NCBI GenBank assembly: GCA_018672815.1
Contig: JABHDX010000047.1
Location: 1 to 5,931, forward strand
Direction of reading: 5' to 3'
Source: Gammaproteobacteria bacterium
GTDB lineage: Bacteria; Pseudomonadota; Gammaproteobacteria; UBA11654
Length of the DNA: 5,931 nt
The notes beneath the pieces were generated by a model, which saw only the letters and a program-made list of their open reading frames with translations, did no database searches and was not told the DNA's origin. The translations under genes were made by a program, and so were the position numbers. Shown piece after piece: positions 1 through 5,931 of this stretch (position 1 is its first letter; every line of letters starts with the position of its first letter).

Positions 1-102
1 CCTAAAGCTCACACTGTTATTATAACCAGTAATAAAGACTCCCTAAATACACCTAAAACCCTAATTAAACCCTTTATTTATAAGAATAGTGGGCTTCTGT
101 AA
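1..102 (+). CDS. Possible C-terminal tail of an upstream gene
   Basis: Frame 1 is open from the window edge to a TAA at 100-102, giving 33 codons ending in KNSGLL. The other two forward frames and all three reverse frames are stopped within this stretch. The encoded piece is mixed polar and basic and has no motif that I recognise, so no function can be assigned. An open stretch this short can arise by chance in AT-rich DNA. The main support is that a small hairpin overlaps its stop and that the base composition drops sharply to AT-rich spacer just after it. Confidence 0.25.
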   Translation, partial: PKAHTVIITSNKDSLNTPKTLIKPFIYKNSGLL

Positions 103-106
103 GCCT
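91..106 (+). terminator. Weak hairpin, possible terminator
   Basis: GGCTT at 92-96 pairs with AAGCC at 101-105 around a CTGT loop, and G91-T106 can add a wobble pair. The stem is only five to six base pairs, and what follows is TAGTTT rather than a clean T-run. If the open frame at 1-102 is a real gene end, this could help to terminate it. A chance hairpin is equally possible. Confidence 0.25.
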
Positions 107-362
107 TAGTTTATGGATATATATATGCGTATAATATATATTATGTAAAGTGTTTGTTATATCTATACTAGTTGTTATCTATTTCTATATCATATACTTA
201 TAGTATTTTTACAATGTATTTTATATTTTATATATTTTTAGTGTAAAAAATTAATTAAAATAAAGAAATGATAAAATAAAATAAATCTATAATTTTAGAA
301 TTTCACATTATTATTAAAGAATCATATTTACTAAGAAATTGATGGTGATAATATTATGAAAA
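107..362. other. AT-rich intergenic spacer, no gene seen
   Basis: This stretch is almost entirely A and T, with runs such as TATATATA and TAAAATAAAATAAA. No reading frame of useful length is present on either strand. A TATAAT lies at 130-135 in the alternating AT tract, but I see no convincing -35 partner. An ATG at 356 opens only six codons (to TAA at 374) and has no ribosome binding site. I see no tRNA, repeat array or mobile element. The likely role is a spacer upstream of the hydrolase gene, perhaps with curved DNA. Confidence 0.7.
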
Positions 363-391
363 TTGACTTAAAATAACCTTAGAGTGATAAA
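363..391 (+). promoter_or_regulatory. Candidate sigma-70 promoter for the hydrolase
   Basis: TTGACT at 363-368 matches five of six bases of the -35 consensus. After 17 bases comes GATAAA at 386-391, a moderate -10 match. Transcription would begin near 398, which fits translation from the ATG at 423. It would exclude the GTG at 384, which lies upstream of the predicted transcript start. Promoter-like hexamers are common in DNA this AT-rich, so the call rests mainly on spacing and position. Confidence 0.4.
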
Positions 392-422
392 TATCCAAAA
401 ATATAGAATTAACAGCCACTTT

Positions 423-1420
423 ATGACTAAAACAGCATTAATCGCTCTAATACTAGTATCCATCAATTCTTATAGTGAAGAAAAAACGACTCTTTTGGAT
501 GATTTAACTGGTAAACACACTTGTAATATCAATTTCAATGAAAAATTTGCTTTTTCTAGTAGTTACTCTGATGGATGGTTCAATGTCTATAAAACACATA
601 ATAATGTCTATTCTATCGTTGAACCCTATCAATATCAGGAAACAATATCACATCTTATTATCGGTCAAAATAAGGCCTTATTATTTGATACTGGAATTGG
701 CTTAAATCTATAAAACCAATTATAAAGAAAATAACTAACCTCCCTATTATCGTAGTTAATTCACATACACACTTTGATCATGTTGGTGGAAACTGGGAGT
801 TTTCTGATGTTCGTGCTATCGATACCTCCTACACAAAAGCTAATATGAATGGTTTTGAGCATAAAAGAATTGCACAAGACTTTACTGCTAATTCCTTTTG
901 TATAGAACCTCCAAAAAATACTGATTTAACTAATATCTATACTAAAAAATGGAAGGCTTCTAGCTATATTAAAAACGGAGACATCATTGATCTTGGAAAT
1001 CGGAAGATTGAGATACTTCATGTTCCAGGACATACACCTGATGCTTTAGCACTTTTAGATAAAGAACAAAGATTACTTTTCACCGGAGATACATATTATG
1101 ATGCTGAATTATGGTTATATGTTCCTGAAACTAATCTTGAGGACTATCAAAATTCAATAGAAAGATTAGTGGAAATAGAAAGTGAAGTTGATTACATATT
1201 TGGTGCACATAGAACAGTAAGAGTTGATTCTGGAGTACTAATTAAAATTAAACAAGCACTACTTAAATTAAGATCTACTGAATATGTATTTGATAAAAAT
1301 GATGATGGTAAGCAGTTATTCATAACTATTGATGGCATTGACTTTGTAACTGCACTTCCAGTCATAGAAGGTAAGCAGGGAGATACCTCAAAAGGAGGAA
1401 GTGGTTACGATACTTGGTAG
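423..1420 (+). pseudogene. Secreted MBL-fold metallo-hydrolase, split by a frameshift
   Basis: The gene encodes a metallo-beta-lactamase superfamily hydrolase in two frames. The first part (423-713, 96 residues) begins with a signal peptide: Lys at 3, a hydrophobic run, then a likely cleavage near SYS-EE, indicating export to the periplasm. It reaches LFDTGIG and stops at TAA 711. The second part is open in the -1 frame from 689 to 1420. Restoring one A in the run at 704-706 joins them into about 332 residues. In that repaired protein all expected metal ligands are present: HTHFDH (115-120), His204 in GHTPD, Asp223 in FTGD and His263 in GAH. The substrate cannot be told from the sequence; the fold covers lactonases, thioesterases, beta-lactamases and others. 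No initiation site in the second frame would preserve the HxHxDH motif: the ATG at 845 is downstream of it. Either the gene is freshly inactivated or the sequence has a one-base error. The ATG at 423 is preferred over the GTG at 384 because it places the signal peptide at the N-terminus and lies after the promoter candidate. Confidence 0.85.
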
Positions 1421-1520
1421 TTACAAATGATTACAAGTTAATATTTCGTTTTACTGATTTTAATAATACTATAAACAGTGCTCTAATTTTTTTTGGATCA
1501 TTTAAATATAAGGAAAAAGA
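1421..1520 (+). promoter_or_regulatory. Gap before the dioxygenase operon, with a strong RBS
   Basis: This 100-base AT-rich gap separates the hydrolase from the dioxygenase set and is the most likely place for the promoter of the downstream operon. I cannot pick a single convincing -35/-10 pair. An eight-base T-run (1489-1496) has no GC-rich stem before it, so it is not a standard terminator. At the end, AAGGA (1510-1514) lies six bases before the ATG at 1521. This is a good Shine-Dalgarno site that fixes the start. Confidence 0.45.
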
Positions 1521-2363
1521 ATGGCAATAAAGATAAAACCTTACACGGAAGCATTAGGTGCTGAAATCCTGAATATTAATCTAGGCAGAAAGCTTTCTGA
1601 TAAAAATGTCTCGCTGGTTAAAAATGCTTTAAATAAATACCATGTCTTGTTCTTTAGAGAGCAAGACATAAGTTCAAAACAATTCATTAGTTTTGGAAAA
1701 AACTTTGGTTCATTAGAGATCCATCCACTTATCCCTACCCTACCCGGTCATCCAGAGATAATAGAATTAAAAAGCTTAAAAACTGGTCCTTCACCAATGG
1801 CTAAGAATTCAGAAGTATGGCATTCAGATATGAGTTATACAAAAGTGCCTCCTTATGCAGGAATTCTGAAAGCTATGGATATCCCTGAAAGTGGAGGCAA
1901 TACCATGTTCTTAAATGCTGCCCTCGCCTATGAAGCATTATCAGACAATATGAAAAAATTCTTATCCAAACTAAAAGCGGTTCATTCGATTGTAAAAACA
2001 ATGAATAATGAAGAGCTATTGGATAGTAATTCACTAAAAAGATTTATCATGATGAATGAAAAACTCCCTCCAATTGAACACCCTATTATTCGCACTCATC
2101 CTGAGACTGGTAAAAAATTAATTTTCGTAAATGAAATATTCACTTCACATATTACAGGTTTAAACAGTAATGAAAGCGATGCAATTTTGCAGTTCCTATA
2201 CAGGCATATACACAACCCTAATTTCCAGTGCAGGTTTATTTGGCAACAGAATTCAATTGCATTCTGGGATAATCAGATCACTCAGCACTATGCAGTTGCA
2301 GACTATAGCAGTCTTAGAACGATGCATAGATTGACTGTTGATGGAACACATAAACCTAGGTAA
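1521..2363 (+). CDS. TauD/TfdA-family Fe(II)/2-oxoglutarate dioxygenase
   Basis: This 280-residue cytoplasmic enzyme belongs to the family that uses Fe(II), O2 and 2-oxoglutarate to hydroxylate a small substrate, releasing succinate and CO2. The facial triad is visible: His101 and Asp103 in WHSD and His256 in TQHYAV. Arg266 and Arg270 in the LRTMHR segment fit the residues that bind 2-oxoglutarate. Length and spacing closely match E. coli TauD (283 residues; His99, Asp101, His255, Arg266, Arg270 from memory). The IHP segment (His68) and the Asn96/Trp100 region also resemble TauD, so a sulfonate such as taurine is possible. The family also includes enzymes acting on alkyl sulfates, aryloxyalkanoates and other acids, so I give no gene symbol. 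No sulfonate transporter genes are nearby. The start is supported by AAGGA six bases upstream. It is the first gene of a tight set with the aldo/keto reductase and MOSC genes. Confidence 0.93.
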   Translation: MAIKIKPYTEALGAEILNINLGRKLSDKNVSLVKNALNKYHVLFFREQDISSKQFISFGKNFGSLEIHPLIPTLPGHPEIIELKSLKTGPSPMAKNSEVWHSDMSYTKVPPYAGILKAMDIPESGGNTMFLNAALAYEALSDNMKKFLSKLKAVHSIVKTMNNEELLDSNSLKRFIMMNEKLPPIEHPIIRTHPETGKKLIFVNEIFTSHITGLNSNESDAILQFLYRHIHNPNFQCRFIWQQNSIAFWDNQITQHYAVADYSSLRTMHRLTVDGTHKPR

Positions 2364-2368
2364 ATATT

Positions 2369-3313
2369 ATGAAATATAATCTATTAGGAAATTCAGACTT
2401 AAAAGTACCAATCATTACTCTAGGTGCACTCAATTTTGGTTCCTTCTGTGATGAAGAAACAAGTATAAATACTATTCGAGCTGCAATTGATAATGGAGCA
2501 AACTGTATTGATACAGCCCCAACCTATGGAGGAATGAGAGGTAATTCTGAAGAAATCACAGCAAAAGCAATCAAAAATGATCGTGATAAAATTATTATTG
2601 CTACCAAGTTTGGTACCGACCCATCCACTGGAAGATCTTCAATCCAAGGTGGAGGTACAAAAGAATATATAGTTAAAGCGGTTGAAGACAGCCTCAAGAG
2701 ACTAGAGACGGATTATATAGATTTATATCAAATGCACTTCCCCGATAATGAAACACCTATAGATGAAACATTAGAAGCTTTAGATGAGTTAATTAAATCA
2801 GGTAAAATAAGGTATATAGGCTCTTCTAGCTTTGCCTCATGGCAAATCTCTGAAGCAGGATGGACAGCTTTAACCCAAGAATTCAAACAGTTTATCTCCA
2901 TGCAAAATCGTTACAGTATTCTAAATAGAGATATGGAGGAAGAGATAGTGCCTGTTTGTGCAAAACACAATGTCAGTATCCTGCCTTTTTTTCCATTGGA
3001 AAGTGGCCTACTTACAGGAAAATTTAAAAGAAATGAGGAACCACCTAAAGGCACAAGGTTAGCTTTATGGAGAGGTGCTTTTGTAAGCGATAGTAAATTT
3101 GATGTTATTGAAAAACTTGAGGTTTTTGGAAAAACGATAAATCGAAATATTTTAGAACTTTCTTTGGCATGGGTTGCACAACAAAAACAAGTCGGTTCAG
3201 TTTTAGTAGGTGCTACTAGTCCTGAGCAAATAAAACAGAACATCGATGCGATTTCATGGGAAATGACAGAGAGTGAACTGGAAGAAGTTAATACAATTGT
3301 TTTAGGTAATTAG
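2369..3313 (+). CDS. Aldo/keto reductase
   Basis: This 314-residue NAD(P)H-dependent oxidoreductase folds as a TIM barrel and would interconvert an aldehyde or ketone with an alcohol in the cytoplasm. The catalytic tetrad is complete: Asp48 and Tyr53 in the DTAPTYG segment, Lys80 in ATKFG and His123 in QMHFPD. The segment LESGLLTGKF (210-219) and the C-terminal VLVGATSPEQIKQN (279-292) are typical of bacterial family members and help to bind the cofactor phosphate. Length is normal for the family. It begins five bases after the dioxygenase stop, with a modest AGG at 2358-2360, so it is probably translationally coupled. One inference is that it reduces the aldehyde or ketone released by the upstream dioxygenase. 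The true substrate is unknown because the family is very broad. Confidence 0.93.
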   Translation: MKYNLLGNSDLKVPIITLGALNFGSFCDEETSINTIRAAIDNGANCIDTAPTYGGMRGNSEEITAKAIKNDRDKIIIATKFGTDPSTGRSSIQGGGTKEYIVKAVEDSLKRLETDYIDLYQMHFPDNETPIDETLEALDELIKSGKIRYIGSSSFASWQISEAGWTALTQEFKQFISMQNRYSILNRDMEEEIVPVCAKHNVSILPFFPLESGLLTGKFKRNEEPPKGTRLALWRGAFVSDSKFDVIEKLEVFGKTINRNILELSLAWVAQQKQVGSVLVGATSPEQIKQNIDAISWEMTESELEEVNTIVLGN

Positions 3314-3760
3314 ATGCCAAATCAAATTGGCCAAATTATAGGTATTGCTAAAAGACAAGCTAAAAGAGCAAAAATGGAAACCCTAAGTCATACTCATGTT
3401 AGTTGTGAATATGGTTTAGAAGGTGATTTTAGAGGAAAGCCAGGTCCAAGACAATTCAGTATATTAACCGAGGAAGGATGGCAATTAGCTTGTGAAGAAT
3501 TATCGCAAGACATTCATTGGACTGTCAGAAGAGCAAACTTATTTATCAAAGGTTTGGATTTAAAACAGAGTGTTGGTAATCGTCTAATAATTGGAGATCT
3601 TATTCTAGAGATTACAGATGAGCTTGATCCTTGCAGTAGAATGGAAGAACAAGTTATTGGTCTTAGGAAAGCATTAATTGAAGATTGGAGAGGCGGAGTG
3701 CTGTGCCGTGTAATTAATGGAGGAGCGATAAAAATTGATGATAGAATTACTTTAGAGTAG
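3314..3760 (+). CDS. Small MOSC-domain protein
   Basis: This 148-residue protein is a stand-alone MOSC domain, the fold found at the C-terminus of molybdenum cofactor sulfurases and in YiiM/YuaD-like proteins. Visible features are the glycine-rich YGLEGDFRG segment (33-41), Arg72/Arg73 and Asn75 in RRANLFIKG, the LIIGDLILEIT strand region (91-101), and Cys107 in DPCSRME. That Cys is the conserved cysteine thought to carry sulfur or bind the cofactor. No N-terminal beta-barrel or NifS-like domain is present. Proteins of this type take part in molybdenum-enzyme detoxification or sulfur transfer, but the partner here is unknown. Its ATG directly abuts the TAG of the reductase (TAGATG), with AGG at 3304-3306 inside the reductase end, so the two are translationally coupled. 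No molybdenum enzyme or cofactor gene lies in the window. Confidence 0.88.
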   Translation: MPNQIGQIIGIAKRQAKRAKMETLSHTHVSCEYGLEGDFRGKPGPRQFSILTEEGWQLACEELSQDIHWTVRRANLFIKGLDLKQSVGNRLIIGDLILEITDELDPCSRMEEQVIGLRKALIEDWRGGVLCRVINGGAIKIDDRITLE

Positions 3761-3818
3761 AGACTTATTTTTCTTAAAAAAGATTTAGACCATAAAAAAT
3801 AATACGATCAAACCGTCA
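3761..3818 (+). other. Gap between MOSC and murE lacking any usual start codon
   Basis: The gap holds no ATG, GTG or TTG in any frame, which also holds through 3840. In the murE frame a TAG lies at 3786-3788, so murE translation must begin after it. The only purine-rich piece is AAAAAAGA around 3777-3783, a poor Shine-Dalgarno match. Candidate non-standard starts in frame are ATA 3792, ACG 3804, ATC 3807 and ATA 3819. I see no terminator, so murE is probably co-transcribed with the MOSC gene. Confidence 0.6.
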
Positions 3819-5288
3819 ATAAAGAGTAAATCTCTCTCTGAGATTTTAGGCATTAATACAAAAAATATTCCAATTACAAATATCTTTGATAATACCTTTA
3901 ATGCAAAAACTAACGGTCTATTCATTGCTCGAAAAGGGATCCAGAATCATGGACTAGATTTTCTTAGCAAACTCAATGAAGATAATGTATCAGCTATTAT
4001 TTTTGATGAGAGAGATAAAGAAAGACTAAACAATATACCCAAGGATGTCTTCGTTCTACCGATTAAAGACTTAGAAAGAAAGATTAGAAACATCACTAAT
4101 AATTTTTTTAATTATGATGACAGTCATCTCAAAATATCAGCCATTACAGGCACTAATGGAAAAACTACAACCTGTCATTTAGTTCATAAAGCCATTACAT
4201 TAATGAATAAAGAGTCAGCCCTTATAGGAACATTGGGTTATGGGAAAGAAGAACCTTATAAAAATACTTCTCTTACAACCCCTAATTGCATAGAGTTGCA
4301 TCAAATTATTAACGATTTAATTGAACAAAATATTGAATACATTGCTCTTGAGGCCTCCTCACATGGTCTATCGCAGAATCGGCTATCTGGAATTAATATA
4401 TCAACAGCCGCATTCACTAATCTAACTCATGATCATCTGGATTATCACAAAGACCTTAAAGAATATGAAAACTCAAAACTTATGCTATTTAATGATATTG
4501 ATATTAAGAAAGCTGTAATTAATATTGATAACCCTTTTGGAAAAAGGATTTCTGAAAACATCCCTAAATCTATTGATAAGTTGGATGTGTCACTAGAAGG
4601 CTCGACAAAATCAAAACCTGTAATCAATGGAACTATTAAGCAACATGATAGCAACGGTTTGATCATTGATGTAGAAAGTGATTTTGGAAAAGGCCAGATA
4701 AAAAGCCCGTTAACTGGTAGGTTTAATGCTCAAAATCTTCTTTTATCATTAGGCATACTCTTAAGTGAAGGCTTCCAACTAGATAATATTATAAATGCAT
4801 TTCAATTCATCACCCTACCCCCTGGAAGAATGCAATCAATTAATGGTTTTGGGGAACAAAAGATAATCATTGATTATGCTCATACGCCAGATGGGCTTGA
4901 ACATAGCCTCAGAACAATAAAAGAAATCTACCATGGAAAAGTATGCGTTGTTTTTGGATGTGGTGGTGATAGAGATAATAAAAAAAGACCATTAATGGGC
5001 TCTATGGCAGAAAAATATGCTGATGAAATTATTATCACAGACGATAATCCAAGAACAGAATCATCAAAAAATATAATAAATGATATTTTAAATGGGATTC
5101 ATGATAAAAAAAGAACTCAAACAATCTCAGACAGACATGAGGCAATTCTTTATGCTTTAAAAGCTTCTAGTTACAATGATATTGTTTTAATAAGTGGTAA
5201 AGGTCATGAGGAAAAACAAATCTATAGGACAAAAGAATATGATTTCTCTGATCAACGATGCGTAGAAGAAATATTAAAAATTAAGTAA
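3819..5288 (+). CDS. murE: MurE, UDP-MurNAc-tripeptide ligase (meso-DAP type)
   Basis: MurE adds the third stem-peptide residue to UDP-MurNAc-L-Ala-D-Glu using ATP, in the cytoplasm. The frame is open from 3789, and reading from ATA 3819 gives 489 residues, close to E. coli MurE (495). In that numbering the ATP loop GTNGKTT is at 111-117. It is followed by EASSHGL (about 178-184), THDHLDYH, and Lys220 in EYENSKLMLF, the expected carbamylated lysine. Then come GRFNAQNLL, PPGRMQ, DYAHTPDGLEHSL, FGCGGDRDNKKRP, DNPR at 409-412 and KGHEEKQ. DNPR marks meso-diaminopimelate as substrate. The N-terminal domain is complete but carries DNT where many MurE proteins have DSR. The odd point is the start: no ATG, GTG or TTG occurs in frame before ATG 4203, which lies after the ATP loop and cannot be the true start. 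ATA 3819 is my best guess from length and from its context shared with murD; ATA 3792 is the alternative. Function is sure, start is not. Confidence 0.93.
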   Translation: MKSKSLSEILGINTKNIPITNIFDNTFNAKTNGLFIARKGIQNHGLDFLSKLNEDNVSAIIFDERDKERLNNIPKDVFVLPIKDLERKIRNITNNFFNYDDSHLKISAITGTNGKTTTCHLVHKAITLMNKESALIGTLGYGKEEPYKNTSLTTPNCIELHQIINDLIEQNIEYIALEASSHGLSQNRLSGINISTAAFTNLTHDHLDYHKDLKEYENSKLMLFNDIDIKKAVINIDNPFGKRISENIPKSIDKLDVSLEGSTKSKPVINGTIKQHDSNGLIIDVESDFGKGQIKSPLTGRFNAQNLLLSLGILLSEGFQLDNIINAFQFITLPPGRMQSINGFGEQKIIIDYAHTPDGLEHSLRTIKEIYHGKVCVVFGCGGDRDNKKRPLMGSMAEKYADEIIITDDNPRTESSKNIINDILNGIHDKKRTQTISDRHEAILYALKASSYNDIVLISGKGHEEKQIYRTKEYDFSDQRCVEEILKIK

Positions 5289-5302
5289 TTGAATGGCTTG
5301 AT

Positions 5303-5307
5303 AAGGA
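5303..5307 (+). promoter_or_regulatory. Shine-Dalgarno that points to an ATA start for murD
   Basis: AAGGA lies in the 25-base gap between murE and murD, six bases before ATA 5314. The dioxygenase gene in this window has the identical motif at the identical distance before its ATG, so this site selects ATA 5314 as the murD start. The only ATG nearby (5293) lies before the motif and meets TGA after two codons, then TAA. Confidence 0.6.
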
Positions 5308-5313
5308 TTCTCA

Positions 5314-5931
5314 ATAAAAAATATAAATCACATAATTAATTCTCTTGAGACACAGAGAATCTTAGTCATTGGATTAGCAGAAACTGGCTTATCCTATGCG
5401 AATTATTTTGCAAATAAAAAGGTCCCTTTAATCTTTAGTGATGACAATAAATGTCCAACAAAATTAAATCAAATTAAGAATCTATATCCTGATGCTAATT
5501 ATTATCTGGCAGGCAATATATGCAAAGAAGACTATACTTTAATATTGATATCGCCTGGTATTTCTCCATCACATAAGTTAATCAAAAAGGCTGTAAAACA
5601 AGGTATACCGATACTTACAGATTTAGATATCTTTTGTGCATTCAATAATTCTAAAAAGATAATTGTCACTGGAACCAATGGCAAAACTACAGTGACTACT
5701 TTGATTGATAAGGTTCTTTCTGCCTCAGGAACTAATAGTATTATAGGGGGTAATGTATTCCCACCTATATTAGATTTAATAAATAAAAAAGCAGATATCT
5801 TTGTAATCGAAGCTTCTAGCTTTCAACTTCATTACTCAAATAATATTCATGCTGATATCTCAGTTATTCTAAATATTACTGAAGACCATTTAGATTGGCA
5901 TTCGTCAATTGATCAGTATCAGAAAGCAAAA
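5314..5931 (+). CDS. murD: MurD, UDP-MurNAc-L-Ala:D-Glu ligase, N-terminal part
   Basis: MurD adds D-glutamate to UDP-MurNAc-L-alanine using ATP, in the cytoplasm. The window holds 206 codons, about the first half of a family of roughly 440 residues. Visible in order are the N-terminal nucleotide-binding turn RILVIGLAETGLS, SPGISPSH, the ATP loop GTNGKTTVTTL beginning at residue 120, IGGNVFPP, EASSFQL, and ILNITEDHLDWH. FQL after EASS and ITEDHLDWH separate MurD from MurE. The last residue in the window, Lys206 in YQKAK, aligns with the lysine that is carbamylated in E. coli MurD (Lys198). As with murE, no ATG, GTG or TTG is available in frame near the start; the first is a TTG around 5548, deep in the domain. 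The frame is open from 5305, just after TAA 5302, and ATA 5314 is favoured by AAGGA six bases upstream. It follows murE by 25 bases and is surely in the same operon. Confidence 0.9.
   Translation, partial: MKNINHIINSLETQRILVIGLAETGLSYANYFANKKVPLIFSDDNKCPTKLNQIKNLYPDANYYLAGNICKEDYTLILISPGISPSHKLIKKAVKQGIPILTDLDIFCAFNNSKKIIVTGTNGKTTVTTLIDKVLSASGTNSIIGGNVFPPILDLINKKADIFVIEASSFQLHYSNNIHADISVILNITEDHLDWHSSIDQYQKAK

Noticed and set aside
107..300. Origin, CRISPR or mobile-element end in the AT-rich spacer
   Set aside because: I found no regularly spaced repeats, no clear DnaA-box cluster and no terminal inverted repeats; the stretch is simple AT-rich sequence.
356..376. Six-codon leader peptide before the hydrolase
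   Set aside because: It overlaps the candidate -35 element, has no ribosome site and has no attenuator structure after it.
384..422. GTG 384 as start of the metallo-hydrolase
   Set aside because: It adds 13 residues before the signal peptide, has no ribosome site and lies upstream of the transcript start implied by the promoter candidate. ATG 423 gives a standard signal peptide.
699..712. Programmed -1 frameshift joining the two hydrolase parts
   Set aside because: The bases around 699-711 do not form an X XXY YYZ slippery heptamer in the reading frame, and I see no strong downstream stem. A lost A in a short run is simpler.
2911..3243. 110-codon open frame on the - strand
   Set aside because: It lies wholly inside the aldo/keto reductase, whose catalytic residues and cofactor segment are intact. 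The reverse product is rich in Ser, Cys and Phe, has no recognisable motif and looks like an antisense shadow.
4445..4666. 73-codon open frame on the - strand
   Set aside because: It is antisense to the conserved MurE central domain, and its hydrophobic character follows from the complementary codons.
4203..5288. Short MurE beginning at ATG 4203
   Set aside because: The same frame upstream encodes the whole N-terminal domain and the GTNGKTT ATP loop, so this start would give a protein unable to bind ATP.
5299..5304. TGA read as Trp to start murD at ATG 5293
   Set aside because: A TAA follows immediately, so reading TGA as Trp would not open the frame, and TGG serves as Trp throughout the window.

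Overview
This 5.9 kb window is AT-rich bacterial DNA with every recognisable gene on the + strand. MurE carries the DNPR motif typical of enzymes that add meso-diaminopimelate, and the first gene encodes a protein with a signal peptide. This suggests a Gram-negative bacterium with a low-GC genome, plausibly a marine or streamlined gammaproteobacterium. The phylum-level guess is inference; the sequence alone does not fix the species. Stop codons are standard (TAA and TAG at gene ends) and TGG encodes Trp throughout, so the standard code fits.

Layout. Positions 1-102 may be the last 33 codons of an upstream gene, followed by a weak hairpin. Positions 107-360 are extremely AT-rich and show no gene. 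A promoter-like pair at 363-391 precedes a secreted metallo-beta-lactamase-fold hydrolase (423-1420). That gene is split by a single-base frameshift near 704-706, although all its metal ligands survive. After a 100-base gap comes a tight three-gene set: a TauD-type Fe(II)/2-oxoglutarate dioxygenase (1521-2363), an aldo/keto reductase (2369-3313) and a small MOSC-domain protein (3314-3760). The gaps inside this set are 5 and 0 bases, so it is almost certainly one operon. Two peptidoglycan precursor ligases follow directly: murE (about 3819-5288) and the first half of murD (about 5314 to the window edge).

How the genes work together. MurE and MurD are cytoplasmic ATP-dependent amino-acid ligases that build the UDP-MurNAc peptide stem; MurD adds D-Glu and MurE then adds the third residue. 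The three genes upstream look like a redox or catabolic module with no obvious link to the cell wall. They occupy the place where ftsI usually lies in the dcw cluster, and murF and mraY are missing between murE and murD.

The most striking observation is at the gene starts. Neither murE nor murD has an in-frame ATG, GTG or TTG at a usable position, and for murE no such triplet exists in any frame between the preceding stop and the conserved N-terminus. Both genes have an ATA at the expected start in the same local context (TCAATAAA). The murD ATA sits six bases after AAGGA, exactly as the dioxygenase ATG does. Initiation at ATA is therefore a real possibility; sequence error or gene decay is the main alternative.
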